Positions 22,041 through 36,307 of a DNA stretch of 64,000 nucleotides are shown piece after piece (within the stretch, counting starts at the first letter, position 1; each line of letters begins with the position of its first letter). The notes below the pieces were generated by a model that did no database searches, had not been told where the DNA came from, and was given only the letters and a program-made list of their open reading frames with translations. The stretch is from Zeugodacus cucurbitae (Eukaryota; Arthropoda; Insecta; Diptera; Tephritidae), in NCBI RefSeq assembly GCF_028554725.1, contig NC_071667.1, forward strand, positions 55,855,501-55,919,500. The letters are read 5' to 3'. Made by a program: the position numbers and the translations under genes.

Positions 22041-25000
22041 AACTGAAATATAAAAATTTTTTAATCATAATGTGGTATATACTCGTATTAATAAATCATT
22101 CGTAGCTTAAACACAAAAGCCAATAATGCATTATTTGTTCTATATGACCCTCTGTAATAGGCTATACGCAACTTATTTCTGTCTATAGTGATAACATCTC
22201 ACCTTACTAATTGCAGCTGTTGATTATAATTCAATGAGAATATTAGTGTGTTGTTTACAAATTCAGCACTTCGAACGATCGGAGTACGTATTTCTTGAAA
22301 AAAAAATGTATTTAGTCAACGAGGCAAAATATGTAGCTCGGCGGTTCAATGTTTGAGCCATTCATACATACAATGTGTGAAATAGAGATTTTTGAGGAGA
22401 TATATATCAGAATATGTATGTATGTGTAGATTTTTCTTTGAAAACCTCTACAACCTCTTCAAACTCAAAGACTATAACTATGTTGTTACGTGAGAAGAGG
22501 TCTTCATAATAAAGTCTCACTGCGTAATAGGCAATAGAAAATTCAGTGAAAATCTGAATTTGAAAATGTGCAAGCTTTAGAAGGATAAGTAGGCCCCATC
22601 GCAGGCTGCTTGAATTAATAGATGATAGACGAACACCTCTAATTCTAGAAATCCATAAAATCTCTTTAAATTTTGAAGAAAGATCAAATTCTTAAGATCA
22701 TGTGAGCTGAGATCTCAATATCAGAAACCAGGATAGCTAAAATCGGAATAAACAAATTATTTTTTGAGAATAACGCACAGCATTCAATCAGTTTCAATTA
22801 TATTTTATTGGTATTAAATCTACTGCTTCCTGAAGGATTATATCCAATCCTCGAAACTAAAACAAATTCAGCAAATATTATAATTCAAATTAATTTTATC
22901 AAAACCAACATATTTTTGAAGGATATAGACTGAGTTTACTGAGTTCCATCAACTAACAAACATTATTATATTAGTTATTAACCTTTTTGGCTATCGAAGT
23001 GCTCTTGTCTATGTGTATTACATATTAAAACTTAAAATTTTCAATACTAAAATCTTTAATAATTTCATACATTTAATGCTTCTAGCACAATAACGTTATT
23101 TTAGAGTCTTAAAAAACTTATCACAATGTGAAAGAATGGCAAACGCCCTTGACACCATCCATATATGCCATCATAGAATATGACCTTTGACAGCAAGTGT
23201 TGGACGCATTACAATTCGCCCACAAACTAAATGTCATAAATTGTTGTTTGCAACATTGTTTGCCAGCGTAATAAACAGCTGATATTTCCTTATATGATAT
23301 GCAGCTATTGGCAGCTTGGAAAGTACTTGCATACATATATACATGCTTAGAATCATGGAAACAAGTGCATGACATATGTATATACGGAAGCGTGTGAGAG
23401 ATTACGCATTTATTGCATTGCCGAATATATGTATATATTGAAATACATATTTACACATACATGCATGCTGTGTACATATATCCATTTTTGCTTACAAACG
23501 CGTAACTAATTTTATTGAATCCAAAAGAGAAATATGAATTTGCATAGAATTTGCCCTTGTTGGCAGCTGTTGCATACAACTGACGTTAGTACAATTAGCT
23601 AATATATATTTGAGTTACAATTAAGTGTATTGTTGTTGCATTTTTTCCGACACTTACAGCCCACACAGCACTTGGAACAAGGCAAGCCGTTGAAATGCCA
23701 CCAACAACGAGAATTTAGAAAAAAACATATTACATTTAAATGAAGCGTATAATTAAGCTCTTTATAAGTATATATGAATATAGCTGCATGTATGTACATA
23801 CATATGTATGCCTGCTGCCCATAGTAAGCCGCCATTCATAATTGGCTGGCGCTCGAATGAGCAAGCGATAATTTCATTAAAATATATAAGTTTTTTTTAT
23901 TTATTGCATGGGCCCACCAAATTTGGCAACGTCGGAAGGTCGCTTTGTTCCAACCGATAGTTCTAATTTGTCAATTCGTTTTTAATTACCCAGTAGCCAA
24001 ATAAGTATGAAGACGTATAAAGTGCGCAGTTTTTTATTGGCGTCACTTTTGTAGTTAAAGAACAGCATAAATAAGAAAAAAAAATATATATATGAAATTA
24101 GCTTCTAATTTTTGATTTTGAACTTCTTTTAACTTGAACTTTGCATCTACATATGTACATAGTACTTCGCGTTATTCAACCGAAACGGTAACGGCTAATA
24201 TACACAGTGCTTCTTTGGCTTTTTTACTCATCTAAACTTAGCAGTATTCAAAATAAACAAGACATTCGTCCAAGAGGAAGCAATAAAATTTCGTTTCCGT
24301 TGCATGGTGGGTGTGTGATGTACATTAACAAGCCCTCAAGCTATACGCATATAGTCGTAAACTACATATGTAGCGATTTATATACACATACAAATATTGA
24401 TGTACATTGCATGGTCAGCAGTGAGCACGCGGTTTGTTAGTTTAAGCGGTCATCCAAATATTAGAACTCTTCTATCAAAATGCGAGTTCTATCCATTTGA
24501 GTACTCAGCCATTCGTTAACAGCGAGCGCCACAGAGTGATCATAACTAATTTGTTCTGGTCCAAATTGAATGAATTAGACTCCATATACCCACAGAGAAG
24601 ATACACATTGTGATGTATAGAGTCATAGACCATCTTCCCAACCAATTTGAGATTATAAATATTTTCATAGAGTATACGATCTCAAGAGATATTGCAAACT
24701 TTTTTTTGAGAGCAGGTCTATGGCAATTGATCTATAATCTCTATGCCAGAACATAATATTCAATTTGATGCATTTTCGATAGAATAAATAATAATAATAA
24801 TAAATAATACAAAATTGAATTAGATAATAAAAATAAATAAATAATAAAATATTCAAATTGAAATCTCTATAGTTCCATTAAAAGTACAATTCTGTTATAT
24901 TTTTTCAATCGGAAGCTTCGCCACAAATAAAAATTTCAAACACTTTATCATACGATATTTGCTGTTCCTCTTACCTGGGATCATATTCTAAATAGTTGTT

Positions 25001-26463
25001 GTGATTGATGATTACTGAAATTATTGCAGCTAGCAGCTGAGCCAACTCAGAGCTTTACTCCGAGATTTTGAGGAGTTTAATATAGTTTAATATTCAGAGA
25101 GGAATTAAGTCAGAGACGGATGTTACTAAATGTCTGATCTATTAATAGTCGGTTTGCTGATAAAACATTAAACATTAATTTTAAGAATGTTTCAAGCAGA
25201 CGATCATATCTTAGAAAATTAAGAATAATAATTTTCCTAACCAATAGCATATAAGATAAAAAAATATTTCCGACTTACCAAGTTTGATAAAAAGGTGAGC
25301 TGTGTCTCTTAAATTTTAATTTAGATTCACTCATACTTCTCCAAAAACAAAAAAAAAGTCCATGCAATCAGAAGTATAACATTTTGATTGACACTCCTCT
25401 CTTTTCGCTTTTTAGAGTGATCTATGAATGATCTCATTTATTTACAATATTTACTCTTTAAAGTACATCACTAACACAGTTCTCTCAAAAATGTAAATAA
25501 GATTAATTCTAATAAAATAACTAGAACGCAAATGAACTGCACGAGTGACTTTCTTATCTGTTGCAAAAAAAAATGTTTGCCGTTGTTAATTTGTTGTGTT
25601 GTTGATAATCACTAAAGAATGTGGGACAATGAAAAACTGTTAGATTATTGTTCTAGCAAAGAAGCCTTCTAGTAATATTAAACAAGTTTGTTAGCAGCTG
25701 TGAAAGCAAGTAGTTCAATATGATCTGTTTACGTATAAAGACGAGTGGAGTCTGAGATGATAGTATATGCAAATTATTTTACACAAGTTGTTGAATTTGA
25801 AAACTCGGGTTTTAATGAGTTTTTACACCAGTCTGTTGACTTGACTCAATATTAGATTTGGTAAATAATACGATTATTGCTGTTGTGTGTATCTAGAACT
25901 ATCCCCTATGTTAGACTACAAATATTTCAAAGATCTGTTTCCTAGACAGTTGGGTCTACGTATCAGAGACTTTCTGATATGTATTCCAGTCAACGACTCT
26001 AATCTCAGTAATATTTGGAAAAAAAAAATCATTTTCAGTTTCCTATGTTGCTGGTACAACGACAATAGTATGATGCTACATTGCGAATTCATAATAATTG
26101 TTACTTGATCTCTGGCTTTAAGCGGGCTGTAAAGAAATTTTCTATATCCTTTCACAATTTTTCGAATGAATTTAAAGTGCTATGCCAGTGTGACATTTTC
26201 AAAAAATCGATTTTTTTTATTTTTCGAATATTCTATAGTTTATACTTTCAAAAAAATCCTGTGAAAGTGGTAAGATCGCATCTTGAATAGTTTTTGAATG
26301 GCAGCGTTCTAAAGATCGACCGCTCGATGATTTAAACTGCTATAGTCGAAACTTTAAACGCGTTTTTCTCGAAATGACATTTCTCAAAATTGCTGACACC
26401 ATTACTCAACGTTACATTGACCCATCGACTTCAAATTTAAACTAAGAATTCTTGAATATATTT
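22041..26463. other. Intergenic, no gene recognised
   Basis: AT-rich sequence with short runs such as ATAATAATAATAAATAATA near 24787. Open frames are short and AT-driven. No splice-consistent coding exons or RNA genes were found by reading. Confidence 0.4.
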
Positions 26464-27061
26464 ACTATACACTGACCTACGATCTTTTTGATTTGTTGAC
26501 AATTGTCAATTTGGCATTAACCCTTTCAGGCCCAATGTTGCCTATAAACAACCGGCTTCTAATTCACGTTATTTAAATATTCTTGACCAGCGGTTTGTTC
26601 AATTATGTAGACTTATGTGTTGTGAAAGCTTTTTTTCCTTTCGCGAAAAAAGTTATACAAAAGTGTATATACAAAAAGAGTCCAAAAACATAAAAATAAT
26701 TGTTTTATTTTTAAACAAAGTGATCTATATAAATTAGTAAAGTTAAGAGAGTTATAAAACAAAAAAAATTCAAGAGAAAAGTGTTTAGTTTTATATAATA
26801 ATTTAATTTGTGCCTATAAACAACATCCTGTAACTAATGACCAGGATACATGGGACTTTGAAATTTTTATCACTTCACATTTGAGTTAAGACTAATATAT
26901 ATCTGTTCCAAAAAAAAATGTTAGCTCCGCCCATTTTAATTCGAGCATGAAAGGGTTTAAAAGAGGACCATTTTTTTACCTAAACACGAATTTTTTTCAG
27001 AACTAAGCCATTTTGTCAATTTTTGATATTTTTTTCAAAAATCGTAGGTCATTGTATAGGA
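26464..27061. mobile_element. MITE of Mutator-like type with 9-bp target duplication
   Basis: The left end ACTATACACTGACCTACGAT and the right end ATCGTAGGTCATTGTATAGGA are inverted repeats of about 20 bp with few mismatches. The 9-mer AATATATTT borders both sides (26455-26463 and 27062-27070). A 9-bp duplication fits Mutator-like elements. The 598-bp body is AT-rich and non-coding, with T- and A-runs just inside the ends. Confidence 0.65.
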
Positions 27062-27070
27062 AATATATTT

Positions 27071-28499
27071 AACTTTAATAGCCTTTTTGCATTTTTTTGT
27101 TGCAGTAACGCATTCGGCCGGAATCATGTCAGAAGTTAGGGAACTTTTTTAGCACCTTCGGAGACAGCATATAACTCCGTTATTTTTCAATATTTTTGTA
27201 TAAAATAATGTTAAAATGTAGCTGAAAATATACCTTATTATGTGTAAAAACTTCGAAACAATCAATCGAGTACTTTCTATTAAAAAATTCACGAAAATTG
27301 GCTAGAAAAGTCAGTCGGATTACTCTCTATAGATTACAATTCGACATTTATTAATCACAAGTAGTTCCTGTTGAGTATTATTGGAGATCAAGTAGTCTTA
27401 ATCACTCTACATTTGTTGATTATAAAAGTGTAGATCTCCTTCCGGGTTATGACCCAACAAAACCAAAAAGTTCATTCCATACAAATGTTTATTGTTATTA
27501 GTCTCAAGTTTTTTAGTGATCCATTTCAAACATGTCGCATGTTTTAAGGAGTACCAATAGCTAAATATCGGGGCTTTGCTTCATAACAAAATAATATTTA
27601 ATTTCAAGTTGAATGAGAAGATAAAAATATTTTTTCCAGTTCGCCTGGTCTGAGGCCGTAGTGAGGGTTCTTGATTTAAACATAAAACAAAGTGGTTGAT
27701 AGGAGTAGATTAGGAGAAGAAAAACTAGCAATAGCGCTAATTGTTTTAATAAAAAATTATATTAATCATTATTCATTATTTTAATAACGATTCACATGCA
27801 TGAGACACAAGTAGCAAAAAATTCTTAATAATAGAAGCAACTGAGCAAATCTTCGAAGATTTTCATTTTTAATTTAACTACGCGTGCCATTAATAGAGCA
27901 TGCCCACTGGACTTCTATCGCATACATTTCAGTACAGATCATATTTATGTTTGTACATATGTCCCGACTAATGCAGAAAACAGATAAAATATCTAAATCT
28001 CAGTCGCTCAAGCGCAGCAACAACAATGTGCGCACAGCGATTAAGGCATCTGTGTTGTTTACTTCGCACTTTAATCGCTAATCAAAAAACTCGCGCGATA
28101 ACAAAACCGCATTCACCGCAACGGAACCACAAATATCTTCTCTTTCAGAACACAGCACCGTCAGAGCGTTCAATGCGATACATTTCATATGCGCACTGCA
28201 CTGAGGCCTAGAAAGTTTATGTGATTTGCGAAAAGAAAACTCACACCGCACTTGGCGTTAATTGCGGAAAAGTGATTTGTTGTGGCGGCTGCCGTTGTGT
28301 GTGCGCTCGCGTTTATGTGTGTGTTTGTGGGCGTACGTAACGTGCGTAAGTGCTGAAGTCAGAGCAATTTCTATGTCGTGCACGTTGTGATACTCGTGAA
28401 ACTTTATGAAATTTGTATGAGCAGCATTAATAATAACAGCAACAACAACAACAATAACAATCAACAGCAAGAGCAGCTGGAGCAGAGCATTCCGCAAAG
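27071..28499. promoter_or_regulatory. Upstream and 5' UTR region of the aminopeptidase P-like gene
   Basis: AT-rich up to about 27880, then more GC-balanced up to the ATG at 28500. TCAGTCGCTC at about 28000 resembles an insect initiator. CAACAACAACAATAACAA just before the start codon is typical of fly 5' UTRs. The transcription start is not certain. Confidence 0.35.
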
Positions 28500-31400
28500 A
28501 TGTCGACAGTTAAATGGATTTGGCGATTGGCGTTGAGCATACTAGGTGAGTAGCGAGTACTGTGAGTTGTCAGCTTGTTGTTTTTGTAGCAGTTAAATTT
28601 TGAAAAGTATTATGGTCTTATTTTTATTGCCACCACTGTTGAAATATTTTAATGTAATCCAACAATTTAGAGCAAAAAATCAAGAATACCAAATGCTTGA
28701 GCGCCGCTATGCAGTAATTAAAATATTTTTCGAAATTTTTTCGCTTTTCATATTTCGAAATACTTAATAAAGACGCTTGTGTGTTTAATACAATAAAAAT
28801 AAAAGTTTAATTCTTTTACTGTTGCTGGGTATTTGCAATCAATCAATTACAATTTTCCGCTTATGAATTGTTTGATTGAAGGCACTCACATATGTACATC
28901 AAGTTCACTCAAAAACGTACGGTACATTCCAAGGTATATAGTAATTGATCGATAAAAATAAAAATATTTTCTTTTTGAACTTTTAATATAAATTTTAAAA
29001 CATAAAATATCAACCATCAAACTCCAACAAAAGCAAAAAAAAAATAATAATAATTAATGTCTATATAAAAACAAAAATATAAAAAAAAAAATTAATAATA
29101 CAATCATCAAGTTTTTATTTTTAATTCATGCACGTCATGAATAATTTCGTCGGTCAACGGTGCGTATACGTGATTAATAATTCCGTTTCGCTTTTTAAGT
29201 AATTTCATATTTTTAACCAGCGTGACTATGCGGCCTTTTAACAATAACATAAACTATTTAGCAATATTTCCTCAGAGTATTCTCCGAAAATCTCCTGTCA
29301 TGGCCTCTTGACAATAAATCAAGCGTTTATGCTAGGTCCGCTGTCGCCAGAGTTGTGTGTCTGATGTTGGTCGTTTGCTGCGGTGATTATCATCACTCGT
29401 AGCGTCATCATTCAACTGTGGCAGCATCGGCACACAGTGGGCCATGTGTTCTCAATTGGTTGGTTGACCATGAAATTTCTTCTAATGGGGTTTTTCGTAT
29501 TAATCGTGGAAAATGTGCCGGCTAATTGCGGTCTTTAACATAGTGAACATGATTAAAGCGTGTAATTTTCTGAGGGGATCATATTTGAAGTTTATTAATA
29601 TATATTATATACATATATATATATTGGAACCGAACAAATACGATATGTTTAAGGGGATCTAGTTAATTGAGAATTTTGTCTAAGGTTCAGTTTTATGATC
29701 CACTAGATAATCAAAATTGTGAACAATTCTTCTGAGCCATACATACGAGCGTGGTCCGAGTATTACCTTATTTATAATATAAAAATAAAAGTTTTGTGAA
29801 ATTGGTAATTTCGTCTGAACATAGTCTCCTTTTAGCTCGATACGTTTTACTCAGCGATGTTCTAACTATTTTAATCATCGGCCTAATAGTTCGACATAGT
29901 AAAGCATTGAAACCGTTTTTTCTTTCGCCAGGATGTATATCACACCTTGTGGTTTTCAAAAAACATGTGGCCTTCAATTTGTCGACCATTAGGATGGTCT
30001 TCGTAATCTTCAGAGTAGGATCACCAAGTAAGGTCAGTGTTTTGACTGTTCTTTGGTTTCCGGTATGCTCCCGTGACTCATGACTGAAACAATGCAGAAA
30101 CTCGTATTCAATGTTCGGACTTCGGATTGTATTTAAACAACGTCAAAGACTGCTATAAAGTGATGTCTCTGTTGTTCGCGACGAAAATTTTCTCAAGTCA
30201 GTTCGAGATCGTGGATTTTTGAACGAGTTAGATATATATACCAAAATGATCAGGGTGACGAGACGAGTCAAAATCGGACCATTGACACGCGCACAAAATG
30301 GCGAAAACCAAAAACCTATAAAGTGTCATAAAGCTATAAAAGTAAAATTTGGAATAAAGGATCGCACTAGGAAGGGGCATATTTGGAAGTATTTTTTTTC
30401 GGTAAGTGGGCGTGGCCCCGCCCTCAAATAGATTATTTGTATATATCTCGCAAACCAATAAAGCTATATAAACCAAACTTTCTGCAGTCGGTTGAAAATT
30501 ACTAAAAGTGGGTTAACTCACTAACGGAAAATGTCAGAAATACTAAATTTTACAAAAGAAATTGCCGAAGGAAGCTGCGCTCAGATTTTTTCACCAAATG
30601 GAAAATGGGCGTGGAATCGCCCACTTATGGACCAAAAACCATATCTCAGGAACTACTCGACCGATGCGAATGAAATTCGGTATATAATATTTTCTTGACA
30701 CACTGATGATACGTGTGGAAAATGGATGAAATTGGTTCACAACCACGACTACTTTCCTTATATCTCAATTTTGAATTCCGTCTGATTCCTTCACTATATA
30801 ATATAATGGAACCAATGAAGATAGCGAAATAAAACTTTAAACAAATACTGTATATGATCTGTGGCATCACTTGTGAAAATATTGTCGAAATCGGACTATA
30901 ACTTTTAATGCCTCGGATATCGAATATGAAGCACTCAGTGTCCCATGGTAACTTTTCACCGAAAGTTTCGGCAAATCTCTCAGGTATCAGTGTATTTTCT
31001 GATTAAAATTATAGCAATTAATTGCGAGATGTATAAAATGCCTTTCCTTACTTGTTAAAGGTTAGAATTAATAAAAAAGAATATATAGATATCATTGTCG
31101 GATTAGACGCGTTTTTATGAGCTTGACGATTTTCGTTTATTAAAAGCTCACGCTTCTTTGCTTGTTCGTGAATTCTTGGACAAAAAACATAAAGATTAAG
31201 ATTATTTTAATTTATTTTATTTAAAACGAATAAATAAATAATTTTTTCAAGCAATGAAAAATACTGTTAATTATATATGGTCTATACCTAGGTCTTATTT
31301 TTTTAAATTAAATATTTTAAATATAAACATTAATATAAATTTATGCTTAGATTCTGATAGTAATACCATATAATTTATTATTTATTTTTTATTATACTCA

Positions 31401-34400
31401 TATACTTAATTCTCCCATCATCGTATGTTGTGTATTAAAAATATACCAAAAGAACAATAAATAATGAATTTTATTTAAAAATACAAAATTCGTATTTCGA
31501 AATGTGTCCAACAGCTGTTGCAGTGCAACAAATACAAACAATAATAATTAAAATATATAAATGAATGGGGAAATTAGTAACGTTGCCATAAAATGTGTGA
31601 CAAACCCCACTAATTTGCACAAGTATTCCACTAAATTTCTATTATATAATATAAGATACTTTTGTGTATTTTTGTTAAACACATTTCGCCAAATATTATG
31701 GACATTTTGACTTTCCGCTGACAAAATGCCGACACTTTCAATATAAATATATGTATTTTAGCAATGATAAATGTGCGGGACTCTGCAATTGTCATGCCAA
31801 TATGACAGTTTGTGTACAAAAATGGGGTTGGGGGTTGGGGGTGAGGAATAAAATTTGCGTTTTGACGTTGAACTTGACGGATATGGACGCGTGACGCATT
31901 TATGCTATATTTACCAACACTAAATTATTATAATTATTCAGAAATACACAAATATATAGATACATATGTATTTGAAGCTTGTTTGAAGAGTCTTTTGTGA
32001 AAAAAGCTTACTAAATTTCATATAATATACCCTTAAGTATACTAGATATGCAGTTTGTGTTTTCTGACATCTTTCAGCACTTAAATCCATAACAATATTT
32101 GAAATAATCCAAATAATGCGAGTTTTATGGCATTAGCGGAACCAATTCAATTTGTTGTTAACACTTTAGGCGAACGTTCGAAAAGCTCGTTTTCTTGTTT
32201 ACTTAATGTTTTAATGAATAATTGAATGGTTAACTAATTGAGTTCAAACATTTTGTTGTGTTGCTTTGTTTTTGCAGTTGTGCTAGTCACCAGCTCAGCG
32301 GCCATTGAACCGACCGGATATTTTCGTGAGGTCTGCAAATATCGCAAGGGGAAATTGGTAAGTGAATTTCGAGATTTTCGAGTTTTCTAATTCAATTTAT
32401 TAAAGCAATAGTCATAGAACGATAGTTCAGAAGACAACTTTATCGTTCCAACTTTACCGTTCCAAGGGATCTTGAGAGGAATCGTGCAGCAGTAATCAAA
32501 ACTGATTTATCATTTCCCTACACCTTTTTAACGTCTTCGGAAGAAAATTAAAGAAAATCTTTGAGTCGATCAGGTATAGGGCGAAATGCAAAATTAGGTG
32601 TAATGTTTATGGTGGACAAACCAAAAATTTACATGTACTGAAAAACCCGACCTAAACTACAATACAATTTAGCTAACTCAGAGCACGTCTTTTTGAGGTT
32701 TCGACACTTATCATCTGGATAAAATAGAATTCGAAGAATACGAAGCAAGATCGGAACATGGTTAACGGACAGATCATTATATCAACGATATCTTTCTGAT
32801 CATTATTTTGGAATATCGTCCAATTAAACAAATAGTTTCAAAGCCTTTCTTAAATCCATCTTACGAATACTTGGCTTATCAGTATCCACTCTTCATTCAA
32901 CTAATCAATATAATAATTCAGCTGAGATGATTTATGATGAGATCACCTGTTGTTTCAATTTTATGTTAATAGATCAGGGCAGGTACCGAAGTAATACTCT
33001 CCTAAGAAAGACATAAATCACAGCAATAACCATCAGATCTCTGACAACGCTGAACGTCAAAATATACTCCGGTGAAGACAAATATTTGGTATAGAATTGT
33101 AGGCTGATCTATTGCAGCGATTCTCATAGTAAGGATCATTTTAGAATAATTCAGTTTGTGTGTGAATTATTCGTAAATAGATGACCCTGAACAAAGCCTA
33201 GAGAATTCAGATGAGCATGATTACACTGTGTTCTTAAAGAAAGCTCTACTCATGGTTGTCTTCTCTAGTTGAAAGGTCCTTCTTTAATGATAATTCTAAG
33301 GCAAAAAACCAGAGATTCCAAACTGTAACCTTACCTAAGTCTTTTGTGAATTGAGCGTTCTCTGAACTTATAAAGGAGAAAAGAGAAATATTTGAAATAT
33401 GCATCTGTAGTGTTTCTCATTTGTCAATTTTATTATTTTTTTTGTGATTATCCATGATTAATTACATATCTTGTGCTTCCAGTTAAGACCTGTCAACGAA
33501 TACCGACAACGTCTGCATGCGTTGCGTGAACAGATGAAAATACGCTCTTCGCTGCGTGGGCTCGAGATCGATGCGTACATATTACCACCCTACGATGATC
33601 ATTTGAATCAGGAAATGGCCGAGAATGACCAACGCGTGCGATATCTCACTGGTTTTACGGGTATCGGCGCATTTGCCGTCGTTACGGCGCGTGCCGCAGC
33701 GCTATGGGTAGACAATCGCTATGTGCAGCAAGCTGATGCGGAAATCGACTGCGAATGGGAGCTCTATCGGATGAACGATACCGTAACGATAACGGCATGG
33801 CTTTCGGTTAGTGAGAATTAATAATTTGAGAAAAATTAAGTAATTAAAAACTTTCCATTTTTATGCTTGCAGGCTAAGTTATATGCAAATCAGCGCGTTG
33901 GCGCCGATCCACATCTTGTGCCACACCATTTGTGGATGCGTTGGGAGCGCGAGTTGGGTAATCGGCTGCTAGTGCTTAGCAGAATAAATAACAATTTGTT
34001 GGATATGATATGGGTGGATCGTCCGCCAGCATCGAATTTCACAATACGCGTGCAGGAACTACAATTTGCCGGAGACAAGTGGGAGGTTAAAGTGGATGAG
34101 TTGAGATTGAAATTGCAGAAGTTCAGTTGTGATGCCATGATTGTGACATCACTCACCGAGATAGCCTACTTGCTGAATATACGTGGACTGGACTTGCCAT
34201 ATACGCCGGTTGTGAAGGTAAGCCTTTCTAATATTCTTTAGAGTATGTAACGAGAAGATCATATAAGTAAACTTTAAACTCTCTACATTCCAGTCCTACC
34301 TCATAGTGAGCCATGATGAAATCTTCTTCTACGTCGATCATAGTAAGATGACACAAGGAATTGACTTTCATTTACGTACGGACTGCTACAACGATCGCTG

Positions 34401-36016
34401 TGTGAAGTAAATGCTATTTAAGATTTCACAAGTCATTCTCACTCTCTTCCTAACCTATAAATTATCTTCGCAGAATTAGAGAATACTACAAAGTGTGGAA
34501 TGATCTGCGCACTTACGCGCAAATCTGGAAACGTGTACTTGTACCAGGTCCATGTGTGCAGGAAGAAGGCGCGTCTGAAGCTGTCTTCGCAGCACTGCCG
34601 AGTAATATAGTCTATATAGAGGCATCGCCCATAATTTATATGCGCGCACAGAAAACGCCCGAAGAGCAACGCGGCATGCGTGAGGCGCATGTCCGTGATG
34701 CCGCAGCCATTTGTGAAGCTATGAGCATACTGGAGAGTCGAGTGAGTGCCATTCTCTTTGTCATATAACACAAAAAATTACTCATTTTCTGCTCTTCAGT
34801 TCTTCATCGAACAATGGACCGAGGAGAAGGTGAAATACGAGATCGATCGTTCGCGACTCTCACAGAATAATGCACGTGGCCTCTCGAAACGCAGCGTTGT
34901 TGCGTACGGCGAACATTCCGCTTTACCATACTACATTTCCAGCAATGTCACCGACATCGAGGTGACCGATCAGAGTTTACTGGTTATCGAATCGGGTGGT
35001 CAGTATTACGAAGGCACAACCGATGTATCGCGTACATTTATTTTCGGTGAACCGACGGCAGAAATGAAACGCGCCTATACGAATGTGCTGGCGGGCATGT
35101 TGGAACTGGCAAAATTACGTTTTCCCTCCAATTTACGTGCGTCCGGTGTGGATGTGTTGGTGCGACGTTTGGAATGGGAGGATATGGTGGACTATCCACA
35201 GACGACGGGTAGCGGTATAGGCGCATACGGAGCGGTTAAGGAGCGTAAGTTAAAGTCTTCTGTGAAAAATGGTTGGAGACTTTTATTAATAGTAAACTAA
35301 AACTTTATACTCGTAGCTCCAATCTCTATAGCCTACGGAGAGGAAGGTTCTCATCGTTTTCTTGAGGGCTATTTCTTTTCAAGTGGTGAGTACTCCAAAT
35401 ATTGCAATTTTGAAGAATTTATGTTATTATTCATATCTGGGGTTTATTGAAATATTTCAGAGGCTGGATTTTATCGACCTGGCGAGTTTGGTGTACGCCT
35501 AAAAAACGTTCTAGAAGTAGTCGATACTGGCAAAACCCATCCAAATGGCATGAAATTTCTGGAATTTCGTCATGTAACTTTGGTGCCCTTCGAGCCGAAA
35601 TTGATCGATCCAACGCTTTTAAATGCAATGGAGGTAAGAAGAGTAGAAAAAGAAAGCAAATGCTACAATTGATATTCTTATTTTTGCAAGCTGATAATAT
35701 TCCGTTATATATAGTCTTTTGAAAAGTTCTTCATATAATTACACTGTTTTAATTCCGTTCCTAGAAACGCTACCTCAACGAGTACAATGCGAAAGTGCGC
35801 GAATTTGTCGGTGGCGAATTGAAACGTCAGGGTAACATGCAGGCCTTCCACTGGATGATGAATAAGACCCGTCATATACGCGAGTATCTGCCGGAAGAGG
35901 ATTACCGTGCGGCGCGTGGTTCGGGCAATCGAACGCGTAGCTTTCTTACGGTAACAGTGCCAGCGCTGTTGTTGGGTTTAACCGTTTTTTGTAGCTTCCT
36001 GAAGTGGTTGCTCTAG
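28500..36016 (+). CDS. Aminopeptidase P-like protein (M24B), membrane-anchored, probably inactive
   Basis: Exons 28500-28545, 32278-32357, 33483-33806, 33873-34217, 34294-34406, 34474-34741, 34800-35244, 35317-35385, 35461-35633 and 35765-36016 give exactly 704 aa. A signal peptide (about residues 1-24) leads into creatinase-like N-terminal domains and a pita-bread domain (about 395-625). A hydrophobic C-terminus (TVPALLLGLTVFCSFLKWLL) suggests a GPI or membrane anchor, as in XPNPEP2. The family removes N-terminal residues before proline using two metal ions held by Asp, Asp, His, Glu, Glu. Here these positions read Glu456, Asp467, Ser530, Glu564 and Lys578, with the spacing of human XPNPEP1 (11, 63, 34, 14) kept exactly. 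The accessory His positions are Tyr436, Gln526 and Lys539. The fold is kept but catalysis is probably lost. Intron 1 (3.7 kb) holds a dispersed repeat. Confidence 0.9.
29768..30083. other. Decayed repeat-like block in intron 1
   Basis: Open frames exist on both strands (29768-29989 minus, 29796-30083 plus) next to a dispersed repeat. Composition differs from the AT-rich surroundings. It looks like a decayed transposon piece, but no family could be recognised. Confidence 0.25.
30221..31056 (+). repeat. Dispersed repeat, shortened copy in an intron
   Basis: It starts within the family at ACGAGTTAGATATATATACC, lacks the GTCTGTCCGTCC block by deletion (GAGTCAAAATCGGACC follows directly), then matches copies 1 and 3 to the end (ATTGCGAGATGTATAAAATG...CTTTCCTTACTTGTT). 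The terminal TTCGGTT hairpin is missing. Confidence 0.7.
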
Positions 36017-36301
36017 TGAAATGTTAATACAATAGCAGATTATAAATATAACTACTTAACTGAAATTTACTAGTATTGTAGGAAAACTAGGAATAACTAC
36101 TAATTATATGTGCGACTTTAAGGCTAACCTAATTGACTTTAGCTAAATTATAGTGTTCACCGATGCACAATCCAAATAGTAGTAATCGGAAATGATGTGC
36201 CTAATTCTCACTGTGTATTAGTTGTAAGTATGTAAATAATGTATGTGCCTGTAAGTGCCCAATTCAAGATGTGAACTTAAACTGAATGTATTATTTTTTG
36301 T

Positions 36302-36307
36302 AATAAA
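36302..36307 (+). terminator. Poly(A) signal of the aminopeptidase P-like gene
   Basis: AATAAA lies 286 bases after the stop codon in an AT-rich stretch. It is the first canonical hexamer downstream. Confidence 0.5.

Noticed and set aside
29768..30083. Overlapping plus and minus frames that might be a transposase
   Set aside because: No catalytic or DNA-binding motif could be recognised on either strand, so it is listed only as a repeat-like block.
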